Positions 20,325-28,620 of a DNA stretch of 64,000 nucleotides are shown here, in pieces. Source of the DNA: Staphylococcus equorum (lineage in GTDB: Bacteria > Bacillota > Bacilli > Staphylococcales > Staphylococcaceae); contig NZ_CP118982.1 in the NCBI RefSeq assembly GCF_029024965.1, forward strand, positions 1,054,001 to 1,118,000. The letters run 5' to 3'. Positions within the stretch are counted from its first letter, which is position 1. Every line of letters begins with the position of its first letter. Under the pieces are notes generated by a model. It ran no database searches. It saw only the letters and a program-made list of their open reading frames with translations, and was not told where the DNA came from. Both the position numbers and the translations under genes were made by a program.

Positions 20325-21062
20325 ATGACAGTAAAAATAGAACATTTAACAGGCGGTTATGGTAAACGACCTGTAATTAAAAATATAAATTTCGAATTAA
20401 CCCAAGGTGAAATTGTTGGGCTTATTGGATTAAACGGAGCAGGTAAAAGTACGACAATTAAGCACATGCTTGGCTTGCTGACACCTATGGAAGGTGAAAT
20501 GACAATTTCTAATACAAATATAAAGCAAGATGTTGAAACTTATAGAAGGAAATTATCTTATATTCCAGAGGCTCCGGTTATTTATGAAGAATTAACATTG
20601 CAAGAACATATCTACATGACAGCTATGGCTTATAATATTAGCAAAGAAGCTGCAATGGAAAAGGCACAACCTTTATTAAAAACATTTCGCTTAGAAGATA
20701 AATTGAATATATTTCCAAGCCATTTTTCTAAAGGTATGAAGCAAAAAGTGATGATTATCTGTGCTTTTATTGTAGATCCAGAATTATACATTATTGATGA
20801 ACCATTTCTAGGATTAGATCCTTTAGGCATTCAATCCATGTTAGATTTAATGGTTGAGAAAAAAGACGAAGGTCGTACGGTATTAATGAGTACACATATT
20901 TTAGCGACTGCAGAAAGATACTGCGATAGATTCTTAATTATGGACGAAGGGCAAATTGTAGCATTCGGAAACTTAGATGAACTAAGAGCACAAACAGGTT
21001 TAAAAGGTAAAACGCTAGATGAAATATATATCCATGTCACACAAGGTGGCCAACAAACATGA
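20325..21062 (+). CDS. ecsA: EcsA, ABC transporter ATP-binding subunit
   Basis: ATPase of the EcsAB transporter, which affects regulated intramembrane proteolysis, secretion and, in S. aureus, virulence. The 245 residues have Walker A GLNGAGKST (35-43), a signature region HFSKGMKQK near 137, Walker B LYIIDEPFLGLD near 155 and the switch histidine in STHIL. I chose ATG 20325, which follows GGAGGTG; the ATT-region start at 20295 is not credible. The gene overlaps ecsB by 4 nt (ATGA). Confidence 0.93.
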   Translation: MTVKIEHLTGGYGKRPVIKNINFELTQGEIVGLIGLNGAGKSTTIKHMLGLLTPMEGEMTISNTNIKQDVETYRRKLSYIPEAPVIYEELTLQEHIYMTAMAYNISKEAAMEKAQPLLKTFRLEDKLNIFPSHFSKGMKQKVMIICAFIVDPELYIIDEPFLGLDPLGIQSMLDLMVEKKDEGRTVLMSTHILATAERYCDRFLIMDEGQIVAFGNLDELRAQTGLKGKTLDEIYIHVTQGGQQT

Positions 21063-22282
21063 ACCAAAATGCGAAACAATTATTTAGTACAAGAAAACAA
21101 GAGATAAGCAAAGAAAAACAATACTATAATAAATTCATATTTAATGGTCATTTCTCTGTATTTCTTGTAATTATGTTTGGTGCCTTTCTAGTAGGCTATG
21201 GTGATTGGCTACAATCTATACCAAAGCATTTTAATTACGCTTTGGTTGCTAGTATCGTCGTAGCATTAACATCAATGTTTCCAATTAGAACGTTGCTTAA
21301 AGATGCAGATAGACTTTTTCTATTACCATTTGAAAAACACATGTCGGAATATATGAAACATAGTTTAATATATAGTTACTTTTCTCGAATAGGGATACAA
21401 GTAGTAATACTAATTGTGTTATTCCCATTGTTTTTTGTGATTAATAATCAAACTTTTGGTTTTTATATTTTGTTTGCTGTATTAGCACTCATTTTTCCAT
21501 TATTAGGGCTATTACTAAAATGGCAATGGTATAAATACCGATTAGAACGTTGGTCTCTTTATGTATTACTCTTTATTATTTTCACATCTGGATATTACTT
21601 AGCATTAGAGCCGAAACAACTATCAAGTATTACTTCTGTTTTTATCCTAATCGGCATAACAATGTTGATTCGTTATCAAAATAAGACACATTTATATCCT
21701 TGGGAAAAAATGATTAAATCAGAACATCAACATCATATGAATTATTATAAATTCGTTAATATGTTTACGGATGTAAAACATCTTAAAGAAACAGCGGTAA
21801 GAAGAAGTTATCTAGATCCATTGCTAATTACGCCTAAGCGTAAAAGGTTTAATTCAAATTATATGTATCTTTATTTATTTATAAGAAGTTTTGTGCGCGG
21901 TAAAGATGCTTTTAATATCATTTTAAGATTAGTAATTCTTGCGCTTGTTTTAATGTTTTGGTTAGAACAACCCATTATCATGTTAATTATTGGTAGCTTG
22001 TTTATGTACATTATCTTATTACAAATGGCACAATTTTATACACAACAAGCTTATGGTTTGTGGCCACAAGTATGGCCGGTTACTGAATCAAAAGTAATAA
22101 AAGGATATGAACAATTCTTATATAGATTAATGTTAATTGTAGGAGCGTTATTTATTATCGTTTATGCTTTTGTATTTCCACTCTATAGTTACTTTGGTTT
22201 GTTATTCTTCCTTGTAGGTTGGCTAACAATAATAAATGTCATTAAAAAACTTAAATATCAAGAAACATTGTTAAGAGATTAA
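21059..22282 (+). CDS. ecsB: EcsB, ABC transporter membrane subunit
   Basis: A 407-residue membrane protein with about nine to ten hydrophobic helices in two clusters, separated by a polar section around residues 215-270 (KMIKSEHQHHMNYYKF...). It is the permease partner of EcsA and starts within the ecsA stop codon, so translation is coupled. No ecsC follows, unlike in B. subtilis; traP comes next on the opposite strand. The transported substrate is unknown. Confidence 0.92.
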   Translation: MNQNAKQLFSTRKQEISKEKQYYNKFIFNGHFSVFLVIMFGAFLVGYGDWLQSIPKHFNYALVASIVVALTSMFPIRTLLKDADRLFLLPFEKHMSEYMKHSLIYSYFSRIGIQVVILIVLFPLFFVINNQTFGFYILFAVLALIFPLLGLLLKWQWYKYRLERWSLYVLLFIIFTSGYYLALEPKQLSSITSVFILIGITMLIRYQNKTHLYPWEKMIKSEHQHHMNYYKFVNMFTDVKHLKETAVRRSYLDPLLITPKRKRFNSNYMYLYLFIRSFVRGKDAFNIILRLVILALVLMFWLEQPIIMLIIGSLFMYIILLQMAQFYTQQAYGLWPQVWPVTESKVIKGYEQFLYRLMLIVGALFIIVYAFVFPLYSYFGLLFFLVGWLTIINVIKKLKYQETLLRD

Positions 22283-22346
22283 AAAAAGTCGTTTCTCGGT
22301 GCGATAGATAGTTTATCCATCGCATAAGAAACGACTTTTTATTTTA
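22281..22346. terminator. Bidirectional terminator between ecsB and traP
   Basis: Outer arms AAAAAGTCGTTTCT / AGAAACGACTTTTT and inner TGCGAT / ATCGCA; T-runs outside both arms. Confidence 0.88.
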
Positions 22347-22365
22347 AAAATTGTAATTTTCAATA

Positions 22366-22869
22366 TTAATTATCATCAATCGGGAATAAATGTCTTTCGA
22401 AATAACTCGAATGTTGACGACTTGAGCCGAAGAACTGGCTTAATGCCAACTTATCAAAGTTGTCTTTGAATAAAGATGAAGCTCTAAAATCTTCATAAGC
22501 ATTTCTACTTTCGAAGCCAAAGTAAATCTTATATGTTAAACCTTGTTCCGGTTTTAAGAAACGATAACTTCTATAACCAGCAAATTGATTGAAATCAGTA
22601 GAAAAGCCTTCCAATTTTTTCTCTAATTGATATGCATGATCTTCTGAAGTCGGAATAAATATTACTGAATAAAAGTTATTCTCATCTAAATCACCCTCAG
22701 CCTTTAGAACTTCATAAACTAAAGGTTGTTTTAAAACGGATTGATTATCTGTTTCTTCTATGATTACTGAAGAGTCAGAAGCTGAAAATTGTAATAAGTT
22801 ATGACTAGGGTTATTTAGTCTGATTTGATTCAGATAACCAAACGTACCATAAGATGCATAAATTTTCAT
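22366..22869 (-). CDS. traP: TRAP (TraP), antibiotic biosynthesis monooxygenase-fold protein
   Basis: A 167-residue staphylococcal protein conserved between ecsB and hemE. The tail FGSSRQHSSYFERHLFPI and the start YASYGTFGYLNQIRLNNPSHNL are characteristic. Two ABM-like halves are visible (VYEVLKAEGDLDENNFYSVIFIPTSEDHAYQLEKKLE and ...TYKIYFGFESRNAYEDF). TRAP was proposed as the target of RNAIII-activating protein; its role in agr signalling has been disputed, and its fold and haem-gene neighbourhood suggest links to haem or oxidative metabolism. ATG 22869 has a GGGGGA site. Confidence 0.92.
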   Translation of the reverse strand: MKIYASYGTFGYLNQIRLNNPSHNLLQFSASDSSVIIEETDNQSVLKQPLVYEVLKAEGDLDENNFYSVIFIPTSEDHAYQLEKKLEGFSTDFNQFAGYRSYRFLKPEQGLTYKIYFGFESRNAYEDFRASSLFKDNFDKLALSQFFGSSRQHSSYFERHLFPIDDN

Positions 22870-23098
22870 AAGATTTCCCCCTTGCTTTGTTTAAGAAAGT
22901 GCATATAACTATTATACTGTACTATAGATATATCTATTTTATCAAATAAATATAACAATAGTCTTTGATAACATTATAATAGATTTCTAAAAGAAAACAA
23001 TAGTCAAATGATTAAGATAACAAAAGTAGACTGTTTGTCTTTTTTATGACATTTTAACACAATGAAATACGGCGTATATAACAGTATGGTATTATAAA

Positions 23099-23113
23099 TA
23101 AGAATGATTATAA
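23099..23113 (+). promoter_or_regulatory. PerR-like box upstream of hemE
   Basis: TAAGAATGATTATAA matches the PerR consensus TTATAATNATTATAA at 13 of 15 positions and lies 17 nt before the hemE start. PerR control of haem genes is known in Bacillus; here it is inference. Confidence 0.35.
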
Positions 23114-23129
23114 TGTAGGAGGATTCAAG

Positions 23130-24164
23130 GTGCATAATAAAAATAATACAATCCTAGATATGATAAATGGTGAGGCGGTAAACCACACACCAGTATGGTT
23201 TATGCGTCAAGCTGGTAGATCACAGCCTGAATATAGAAAGTTGAAAGAAAAGTATTCTTTATTTGAAATTACACATCAACCAGAGCTATGTGCTTATGTG
23301 ACACATTTACCAGTTGATAATTATAATACAGATGCAGCGGTGCTGTATAAAGATATTATGACACCACTTCAGCCGATTGGTGTAGATGTGGAGATAAAAT
23401 CTGGTATCGGTCCAGTAATTCACAATCCTATAAAAAATATACACGACGTTGAAAAGTTAGGGAAGATTGATCCTAAGCGAGATGTGCCTTATGTTTTAGA
23501 TACAATAAAAATATTGACTGAAGAAAAATTAAATGTGCCATTAATTGGTTTTACAGGAGCACCATTTACATTAGCAAGTTATATGATTGAAGGTGGACCT
23601 TCAAAGAATTATAATTTTACTAAGGCGATGATGTATAGTGACGAAGAAACTTGGTTTGCACTTATGGATCATTTAGTAGATATGTCCATCACGTATACAT
23701 CTGCTCAAGTTGAAGCTGGAGCAGAGATAATTCAAGTGTTTGATTCTTGGGCTGGGGCGTTAAATGTAAAAGATTATCGTTATTATATTAAACCAGCGAT
23801 GGAGAAACTTATTAATGGTATAAAAGCGAAGCATGATGTACCTGTAATATTATTTGGTGTAGGTGCGAGTCATTTAGCACATGAGTGGAATTCATTACCA
23901 ATCGATGTATTAGGTTTAGATTGGAGACTTTCTATCAAAGAAGCTGGAAATCTGCATATCACTAGAACCTTACAGGGCAATTTAGACCCATCATTGTTAT
24001 TAGCACCATGGGACGTTATTGAAGAAAGATTAAAACCAATATTAGATCAAGGAATGGAACATGGACAGCACATTTTCAATCTTGGACATGGCGTCTTTCC
24101 TGAAGTTAAACCTGAGACACTTAAACGTATAACGACATTCGTTCATGATTATACGAAGAGATAG
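23130..24164 (+). CDS. hemE: Uroporphyrinogen decarboxylase
   Basis: Decarboxylates the four acetate side chains of uroporphyrinogen III to give coproporphyrinogen III. The 344-residue length is normal. Signature [16 protein letters not shown] (residues 21-36) includes the substrate-binding arginines, and [17 protein letters not shown] is the second UroD signature. The start is GTG 23130 with a strong AGGAGG at 23118-23123. First gene of the hemE-hemH-hemY operon (84- and 17-nt spacings). Confidence 0.97.
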   Translation: MHNKNNTILDMINGEAVNHTPVWFMRQAGRSQPEYRKLKEKYSLFEITHQPELCAYVTHLPVDNYNTDAAVLYKDIMTPLQPIGVDVEIKSGIGPVIHNPIKNIHDVEKLGKIDPKRDVPYVLDTIKILTEEKLNVPLIGFTGAPFTLASYMIEGGPSKNYNFTKAMMYSDEETWFALMDHLVDMSITYTSAQVEAGAEIIQVFDSWAGALNVKDYRYYIKPAMEKLINGIKAKHDVPVILFGVGASHLAHEWNSLPIDVLGLDWRLSIKEAGNLHITRTLQGNLDPSLLLAPWDVIEERLKPILDQGMEHGQHIFNLGHGVFPEVKPETLKRITTFVHDYTKR

Positions 24165-24248
24165 TAGACATAAACACACGTCACCAAGAGTAACAATTTA
24201 TTATGTCATATACATCTAAAATTTATTATACAAAAGGATGATTTAAAA

Positions 24249-25172
24249 ATGACAAAAACAATAGGCTTATTAGTTATGGCATATGGCACGCCATATCAAG
24301 AAAGTGATATTGAGGCTTACTACACAGATATTAGACATGGCAAAAAACCTACAGAAGCAGAATTACAAGATTTAAAAGATAGATACAAACATATCGGTGG
24401 GTTATCACCATTAGCTAATACAACAAATCGTCAAGCTGAAACACTTTGTGATGCACTAAACGAAGCATACAGTGATGTTGAATTTAAATTATACATTGGT
24501 TTGAAACACATACACCCGTTTATAGAAGATGCGGTTAAATCAATGCATGAAGAAGGTATAGAAGAAGCTGTTACAGTAGTGTTGGCTCCACATTATTCTA
24601 GTTTCTCAGTAGGTTCATATAATACAAGGGCTCAAAAAGAAGCGGATAAATATGGCATTACATTTAAACATGTAGAGCACTATTATCAACAACCTAAATT
24701 CATTCAATATTGGACAGAAAAAGTGAATGAATCATTAGCGGAAATTCCACAAGAAGAACATGATGAAACTGTATTAGTTGTATCAGCGCATAGTTTACCG
24801 AAAGGACTTATTGAGCAGAATAATGATCCTTATCCAAATGAATTACATCATACAGCACAATTATTAGAAGAACATTCTAATATTATCCATGTAGCTGAAG
24901 GATGGCAATCTGAAGGTAACACTGGTACACCGTGGTTAGGACCAGATGTTCAAGACTTAACTAGAGCATTATATAATGAACATGGCTATAAAAATTTCAT
25001 TTACACTCCTGTTGGTTTTGTATGTGAACATTTAGAAGTGTTATATGACAATGATTATGAATGTAAAGTAGTCTGCGACGAATTAGGCGTTAACTATTTC
25101 CGTCCGTCAATGCCTAATACGGACCCTTTGTTTATTGGAGCAATCGTTGATGAAATCAAAAATGTTTATTAA
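24249..25172 (+). CDS. hemH: Coproporphyrin III ferrochelatase
   Basis: Inserts Fe2+ into coproporphyrin III in the Gram-positive coproporphyrin-dependent haem pathway (also called CpfC). The 307-residue protein starts TIGLLVMAYGTPYQESDIEAYYTDIRHG, contains the metal-site histidine in SAHSLPKG and the acidic site in PVGFVCEHLEVLYDND. ATG 24249 follows AAAGGATG. It lies between hemE and hemY, whose product makes its substrate. Confidence 0.96.
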   Translation: MTKTIGLLVMAYGTPYQESDIEAYYTDIRHGKKPTEAELQDLKDRYKHIGGLSPLANTTNRQAETLCDALNEAYSDVEFKLYIGLKHIHPFIEDAVKSMHEEGIEEAVTVVLAPHYSSFSVGSYNTRAQKEADKYGITFKHVEHYYQQPKFIQYWTEKVNESLAEIPQEEHDETVLVVSAHSLPKGLIEQNNDPYPNELHHTAQLLEEHSNIIHVAEGWQSEGNTGTPWLGPDVQDLTRALYNEHGYKNFIYTPVGFVCEHLEVLYDNDYECKVVCDELGVNYFRPSMPNTDPLFIGAIVDEIKNVY

Positions 25173-25189
25173 AGGAAGCGTGAACTGTT

Positions 25190-26584
25190 TTGACTAAAAG
25201 TATTGCGATTATTGGTGCTGGTATTACAGGTTTATCAAGTGCATATTTTATAAAACAACAACGACCTGATATTGATGTCACTATATATGAAGCGTCTAAT
25301 AGAACTGGTGGTAAAATTCAAACATATAGAACTGAAGGATACACTATCGAACTTGGGCCAGAATCTTATTTAGGACGCAAACAGATTATGACAGATATTG
25401 CTAAAGAGGTTGGTTTAGAAAATGACCTTATTACAAACCAAACAGGGCAGTCTTATATATATGCTAAAAATAAATTATTCCCCATCCCAGGTGGGTCAAT
25501 TTTAGGTGTACCAACTGATGTTAAGCCCTTTTTAAAAACAAAACTAATTTCTCCTACAGGTAAATTAATAGCTGGGTTAGATTTATTTAAGAAATCGATA
25601 GAAATAGAACATGATATTTCAGTCGGATCATTTTTCCGCCAGCGCTTAGGAGATGAAGTGTTAGAAAACTTAATAGAGCCTCTAATGGGTGGCATTTACG
25701 GTACGAATATAGATGACTTGAGTTTGATGAGTACTTTTCCAGAATTCAAGCAAAGAGAAGAACAATTTGGTAGTTTAATTAAAGGTATGCGATATGAAAA
25801 AGTACAGCGACAGAAACAACGTCAACTATATCCAGGAGCGCCAAAAGGCCAATTCAAGCAATTCAGACATGGCCTGAGTTCATTTATAGAGGCTTTAACT
25901 AAATATGTATTAGATCTTGGTGTCCAAATAGAGTTTAATACGCCTATTCAAGATATTATCGTTGCTCAAAAATCTTATGAAATCGTTACGGCAGAATCGA
26001 AAATAGAATATGATGGTGTCTTGGTTACTACGCCACATCAAACATTTATGCAATGGTTTGGCAATGATCCTTCCTTTGACTATTTCAATACTATGGATTC
26101 TACGACTGTTGCAACAGTCGTATTAGCTTTTGATGAGCAAAATATTGAAAACACATATGACGGTACAGGATTTGTCATTGCGCGTACAAGTAAGACGAGT
26201 ATCACTGCTTGTACATGGACAAGTAAAAAATGGCCATTTACAACACCAGAAGGTAAAGTACTTATTCGTGCATACGTAGGTAAACCTAATGACACGGTCG
26301 TGAACGATCACACAGACGACGAAATAGTAAATATTGTTAAAAAAGATTTGAGTCAAATGATGACATTTAAAGGTGCGCCAGATTTCAGCATCGTGAATAG
26401 ATTACCTAAAAGCATGCCACAATATCATGTAGGTCATATAGATCGTATTAAAGAAGTACAAGCTCATATTAGAACAAGTTATCCAAGGCTACGTATTACT
26501 GGCGCCTCATTTGAAGCAGTAGGATTACCTGACTGTATTCAACAAGGCAAAAATGCTGTAGAAGAATTAATAGCAGAACTATAA
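25190..26584 (+). CDS. hemY: Coproporphyrinogen III oxidase (CgoX/HemY)
   Basis: FAD enzyme that oxidises coproporphyrinogen III to coproporphyrin III using oxygen. The 464 residues begin with the dinucleotide-binding fold IAIIGAGITGLSSAYFI and the FAD motif EASNRTGGKIQTYRTEGYTIELGPES, and end with GASFEAVGLPDCIQQGKNAVEEL, typical of protoporphyrinogen/coproporphyrinogen oxidases. The start is TTG 25190 after AAAGGAAG; no better start is in frame. Also named hemG in older annotation. Terminator at 26598 closes the operon. Confidence 0.95.
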   Translation: MTKSIAIIGAGITGLSSAYFIKQQRPDIDVTIYEASNRTGGKIQTYRTEGYTIELGPESYLGRKQIMTDIAKEVGLENDLITNQTGQSYIYAKNKLFPIPGGSILGVPTDVKPFLKTKLISPTGKLIAGLDLFKKSIEIEHDISVGSFFRQRLGDEVLENLIEPLMGGIYGTNIDDLSLMSTFPEFKQREEQFGSLIKGMRYEKVQRQKQRQLYPGAPKGQFKQFRHGLSSFIEALTKYVLDLGVQIEFNTPIQDIIVAQKSYEIVTAESKIEYDGVLVTTPHQTFMQWFGNDPSFDYFNTMDSTTVATVVLAFDEQNIENTYDGTGFVIARTSKTSITACTWTSKKWPFTTPEGKVLIRAYVGKPNDTVVNDHTDDEIVNIVKKDLSQMMTFKGAPDFSIVNRLPKSMPQYHVGHIDRIKEVQAHIRTSYPRLRITGASFEAVGLPDCIQQGKNAVEELIAEL

Positions 26585-26597
26585 TAAAACTTTGAAG

Positions 26598-26652
26598 AGT
26601 CGTTTTTCGATATAATAAGTTGTTATATCGAAATAACGGCTTATTTTTATAT
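26598..26652 (+). terminator. Terminator of the hem operon
   Basis: Stem GTCGTT...TTTCGATATAA / TTATATCGAAA...AACGGC with loop TAAGTTG, then TTATTTTTATATTTTT. Confidence 0.8.
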
Positions 26653-26775
26653 TTTTAATTGTTGGATAATTTAATATTTATAACAATTGTGAGATACTTA
26701 ATATATAGCGTAGTAGAAGCGGATACGGTAGCAAAATAACAATGATTTATGAGCTATTGTACAGGAGGAATATTT

Positions 26776-27333
26776 ATGACAGATATTATAATTGTACATT
26801 CCAAAATTGGAGATGCTACAAACCATTGGTATCAATGGTTAGCTAATAACCTTATTTTAGAAGGTTATAATGTAACATTATTTGATTTACCAGTAGAAGA
26901 AAATGATAATCTTGAGCAGTGGGTGGAAAGAATGAAAGACCAAATCACTGTTAAAAAATATGAAACATATTTTATAACACATGGTTTTGGTACTTTAGCA
27001 TCATTAAAGTACATAGAAGAAACGAATATAAATCATATAGAAGGTCTGTTTAGTGTTGCAGGTTTCATGGATGACGCGGAAGAAATAGATGCATATATTG
27101 ATCCTGAAACAAAAGCAATCGACTATGAGATTGTTAAAAATAAAGTAGATCAATTCTATGGTTTGTGTTCTAAAAATGATAAATATGTATCTTACTTAGA
27201 AACTAAAAGATTAATGGATACATTAAATGGTGTGTGTAAAGTAACAGAGAATGGTGGCCATTTTATGGAAGATGACGGCTTTACCACATTCACAATTTTA
27301 CACGGAAAAATGCAAGGTATCATGAGTAAGTAA
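26776..27333 (+). CDS. RBBP9/YdeN-like alpha/beta-hydrolase fold protein lacking the nucleophile Ser
   Basis: A 185-residue protein of the small RBBP9/YdeN (DUF1749-like) serine hydrolase group: DIIIVHSKIGDATNHWYQWLANNL at the start, a predicted acid in SKNDKYVSY and a histidine in NGGHFMEDDGF near the end. At the nucleophile elbow, where relatives have G-H-S-x-G, this protein reads T-H-G-F-G (near residue 72), so the serine is replaced by glycine. Catalysis by the usual triad is therefore unlikely. I start at ATG 26776 with AGGAGG upstream rather than 26749. Monocistronic between hemY and the tRNA cluster. Confidence 0.82.
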   Translation: MTDIIIVHSKIGDATNHWYQWLANNLILEGYNVTLFDLPVEENDNLEQWVERMKDQITVKKYETYFITHGFGTLASLKYIEETNINHIEGLFSVAGFMDDAEEIDAYIDPETKAIDYEIVKNKVDQFYGLCSKNDKYVSYLETKRLMDTLNGVCKVTENGGHFMEDDGFTTFTILHGKMQGIMSK

Positions 27334-27343
27334 TTTAGTATTT

Positions 27344-27387
27344 AACATTAAAGAACATTATTTAATTAGTTATTGTTCTTTAATGTA
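27344..27387 (+). terminator. Hairpin after the RBBP9-like gene
   Basis: Perfect 13-bp stem ACATTAAAGAACA (27345-27357) / TGTTCTTTAATGT (27374-27386). No T-run follows, so termination is uncertain. Confidence 0.5.
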
Positions 27388-27523
27388 CAATATTTATTGT
27401 AATGACATCACAACAAATGTAGTATTTAAGCGTGAAAACAATAGAATTTTGTATAAATAAGGAACTAAAGATAAAATATTATTATTATATTCCTTTTTTA
27501 CACAAAATAGTTTTTAAAAGTTA

Positions 27524-27552
27524 TTGACTAAAGCGTTAGGAATTTATATACT
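27524..27552 (+). promoter_or_regulatory. Upstream tRNA-operon promoter (P1)
   Basis: TTGACT (27524-27529), 17-nt spacer, TATACT (27547-27552). Near-consensus sigma-A promoter about 155 nt before the first tRNA, preceded by an A/T-rich run typical of stable-RNA promoters. Confidence 0.75.
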
Positions 27553-27649
27553 AAGTAAGTATTGATTGATAGGGGATGTACAAACATCAATTATCGCATT
27601 AAAGTTTTAATTCCTGATTAAGCCAATGTAAATTACTTTTAAAAAGTTG

Positions 27650-27679
27650 TTGACATTAAGTAAAGATTCATGGTATATT
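27650..27679 (+). promoter_or_regulatory. Proximal tRNA-operon promoter (P2)
   Basis: TTGACA (27650-27655), 18-nt spacer, TATATT (27674-27679); expected start near 27686, about 23 nt before tRNA-fMet. The same AAAAAGTT/AAAAGTT word precedes both -35 boxes, suggesting a duplicated promoter. Confidence 0.8.
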
Positions 27680-27708
27680 AATTGGGTAGGCGTCATTAAT
27701 AATATTAC

Positions 27709-27780
<72 letters not shown>

Positions 27781-27791
27781 TTTTTATTTTA

Positions 27792-27867
27792 GGTCTCGTA
27801 GTGTAGCGGTTAACACGCCTGCCTGTCACGCAGGAGATCGCGGGTTCGATTCCCGTCGAGACCGCCA
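27792..27867 (+). tRNA. tRNA-Asp (anticodon GTC)
   Basis: Acceptor GGTCTCG / CGAGACC, discriminator G, anticodon loop CTGTCAC with GTC at 27825-27827; CCA is encoded at 27865-27867. Confidence 0.96.
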
Positions 27868-27877
27868 TTATCATTAT

Positions 27878-27950
27878 GGTTCAGTAGCTCAGTTGGTAGA
27901 GCAATGGATTGAAGCTCCATGTGTCGGCAGTTCGACTCTGTCCTGAACCA
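27878..27950 (+). tRNA. tRNA-Phe (anticodon GAA)
   Basis: Acceptor GGTTCAG / CTGAACC, discriminator A, anticodon loop TTGAAGC. CCA is not encoded; a run of Ts follows directly. Confidence 0.95.
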
Positions 27951-27967
27951 TTTTTTAATATTGCTTT

Positions 27968-28044
27968 GGCGGTTGTGGTGAAGTGGTTAACACATCGGAT
28001 TGTGGTTCCGACACGCGTGGGTTCGATCCCCATCATCCGCCCCA
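27968..28044 (+). tRNA. tRNA-His (anticodon GTG)
   Basis: G-1 at 27968 faces C73, the His identity feature. Acceptor GCGGTTG faces CATCCGC, leaving one T5-T68 mismatch. Anticodon loop TTGTGGT with GTG at 28002-28004. CCA encoded at 28042-28044. Confidence 0.93.
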
Positions 28045-28058
28045 TAATGATTAATTAA

Positions 28059-28132
28059 GCGGGTGTAGTTTAATGGGAAAACCTCAGCCTTCCAAGCTGA
28101 TGTTGTGGGTTCGATTCCCATCACCCGCTCCA
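28059..28132 (+). tRNA. tRNA-Gly (anticodon TCC)
   Basis: Acceptor GCGGGTG / CACCCGC, discriminator T, anticodon loop CTTCCAA with TCC at 28091-28093, CCA encoded. Confidence 0.95.
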
Positions 28133-28142
28133 TTTAAATTAT

Positions 28143-28217
28143 TCCACAGTAGCTCAGTGGTAGAGCTATCGGCTGTTAACCGATCGGTCGTAGGTTCGAG
28201 TCCTACCTGTGGAGCCA
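28143..28217 (+). tRNA. tRNA-Asn (anticodon GTT)
   Basis: Acceptor TCCACAG / CTGTGGA, discriminator G, anticodon loop CTGTTAA with GTT at 28175-28177, CCA encoded. Confidence 0.95.
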
Positions 28218-28220
28218 TAT

Positions 28221-28292
28221 GGCCCCGTGGTCAAGCGGTTAAGACACCGCCCTTTCACGGCGGTAACACGGGTTCGAGTCCCGTCGGGGTCA
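28221..28292 (+). tRNA. tRNA-Glu (anticodon TTC)
   Basis: Acceptor GGCCCCG / CGGGGTC with one G-T pair, anticodon loop CTTTCAC with TTC at 28254-28256; CCA not encoded. Only 3 nt separate it from tRNA-Asn. Confidence 0.95.
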
Positions 28293-28295
28293 TAC

Positions 28296-28328
28296 AAACA
28301 GAAGTGAAATATCGCTTCTGTTTTTTTA
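28296..28328 (+). terminator. Terminator inside the tRNA cluster, between tRNA-Glu and tRNA-Ser
   Basis: AAACAGAAG (28296-28304) / CTTCTGTTT with a 10-nt loop, then a run of seven to eight Ts. It would end most transcripts after seven tRNAs. Confidence 0.75.
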
Positions 28329-28337
28329 TATTATATT

Positions 28338-28426
28338 GGAGAGTTGTCCGAGTTGGCCGAAGGAGCACGCCTGGAAAGTGTGTAGACGTCACAAGCGTCT
28401 CGAGGGTTCGAATCCCTCACTCTCCG
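28338..28426 (+). tRNA. tRNA-Ser (anticodon GGA)
   Basis: Class II tRNA with a long variable arm (TAGACGTCACAAGCGTCTC region). Acceptor GGAGAGT / ACTCTCC, discriminator G, anticodon loop CTGGAAA with GGA at 28373-28375. CCA not encoded. Confidence 0.95.
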
Positions 28427-28452
28427 CTATTTACATAAGTTGAACTTTTTTG

Positions 28453-28493
28453 AAACACCGTAAACCTGATATAATAGGGTTTCGGTGTTTTTA
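28453..28493 (+). terminator. Terminator after tRNA-Ser
   Basis: AAACACCG-T-AAACC / GGGTTT-CGGTGTTT followed by TTAC; final stop of the tRNA operon. Confidence 0.85.
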
Positions 28494-28585
28494 CTTTCAA
28501 TAGACTACTATAAAAATTGTAATCCCCATAATTAATATTAAAAAATATGTTGTCAAACTATAACTTTCATTAAATTAAATAAGGA

Positions 28586-28614
28586 TTTACTTTTATCAGA
28601 AATTATTATATTAT
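28586..28614 (+). promoter_or_regulatory. Promoter of the candidate small RNA
   Basis: TTTACT (28586-28591), 17-nt spacer, TATTAT (28609-28614). A start about 7 nt later falls at the GTGGACACC sequence where the first hairpin begins. Confidence 0.5.
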
Positions 28615-28620
28615 TGTTGT

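Noticed and set aside
28073..28438. 121-codon open frame on the plus strand
   Set aside because: It runs through four tRNA genes (Gly to Ser) and is an accident of tRNA sequence.
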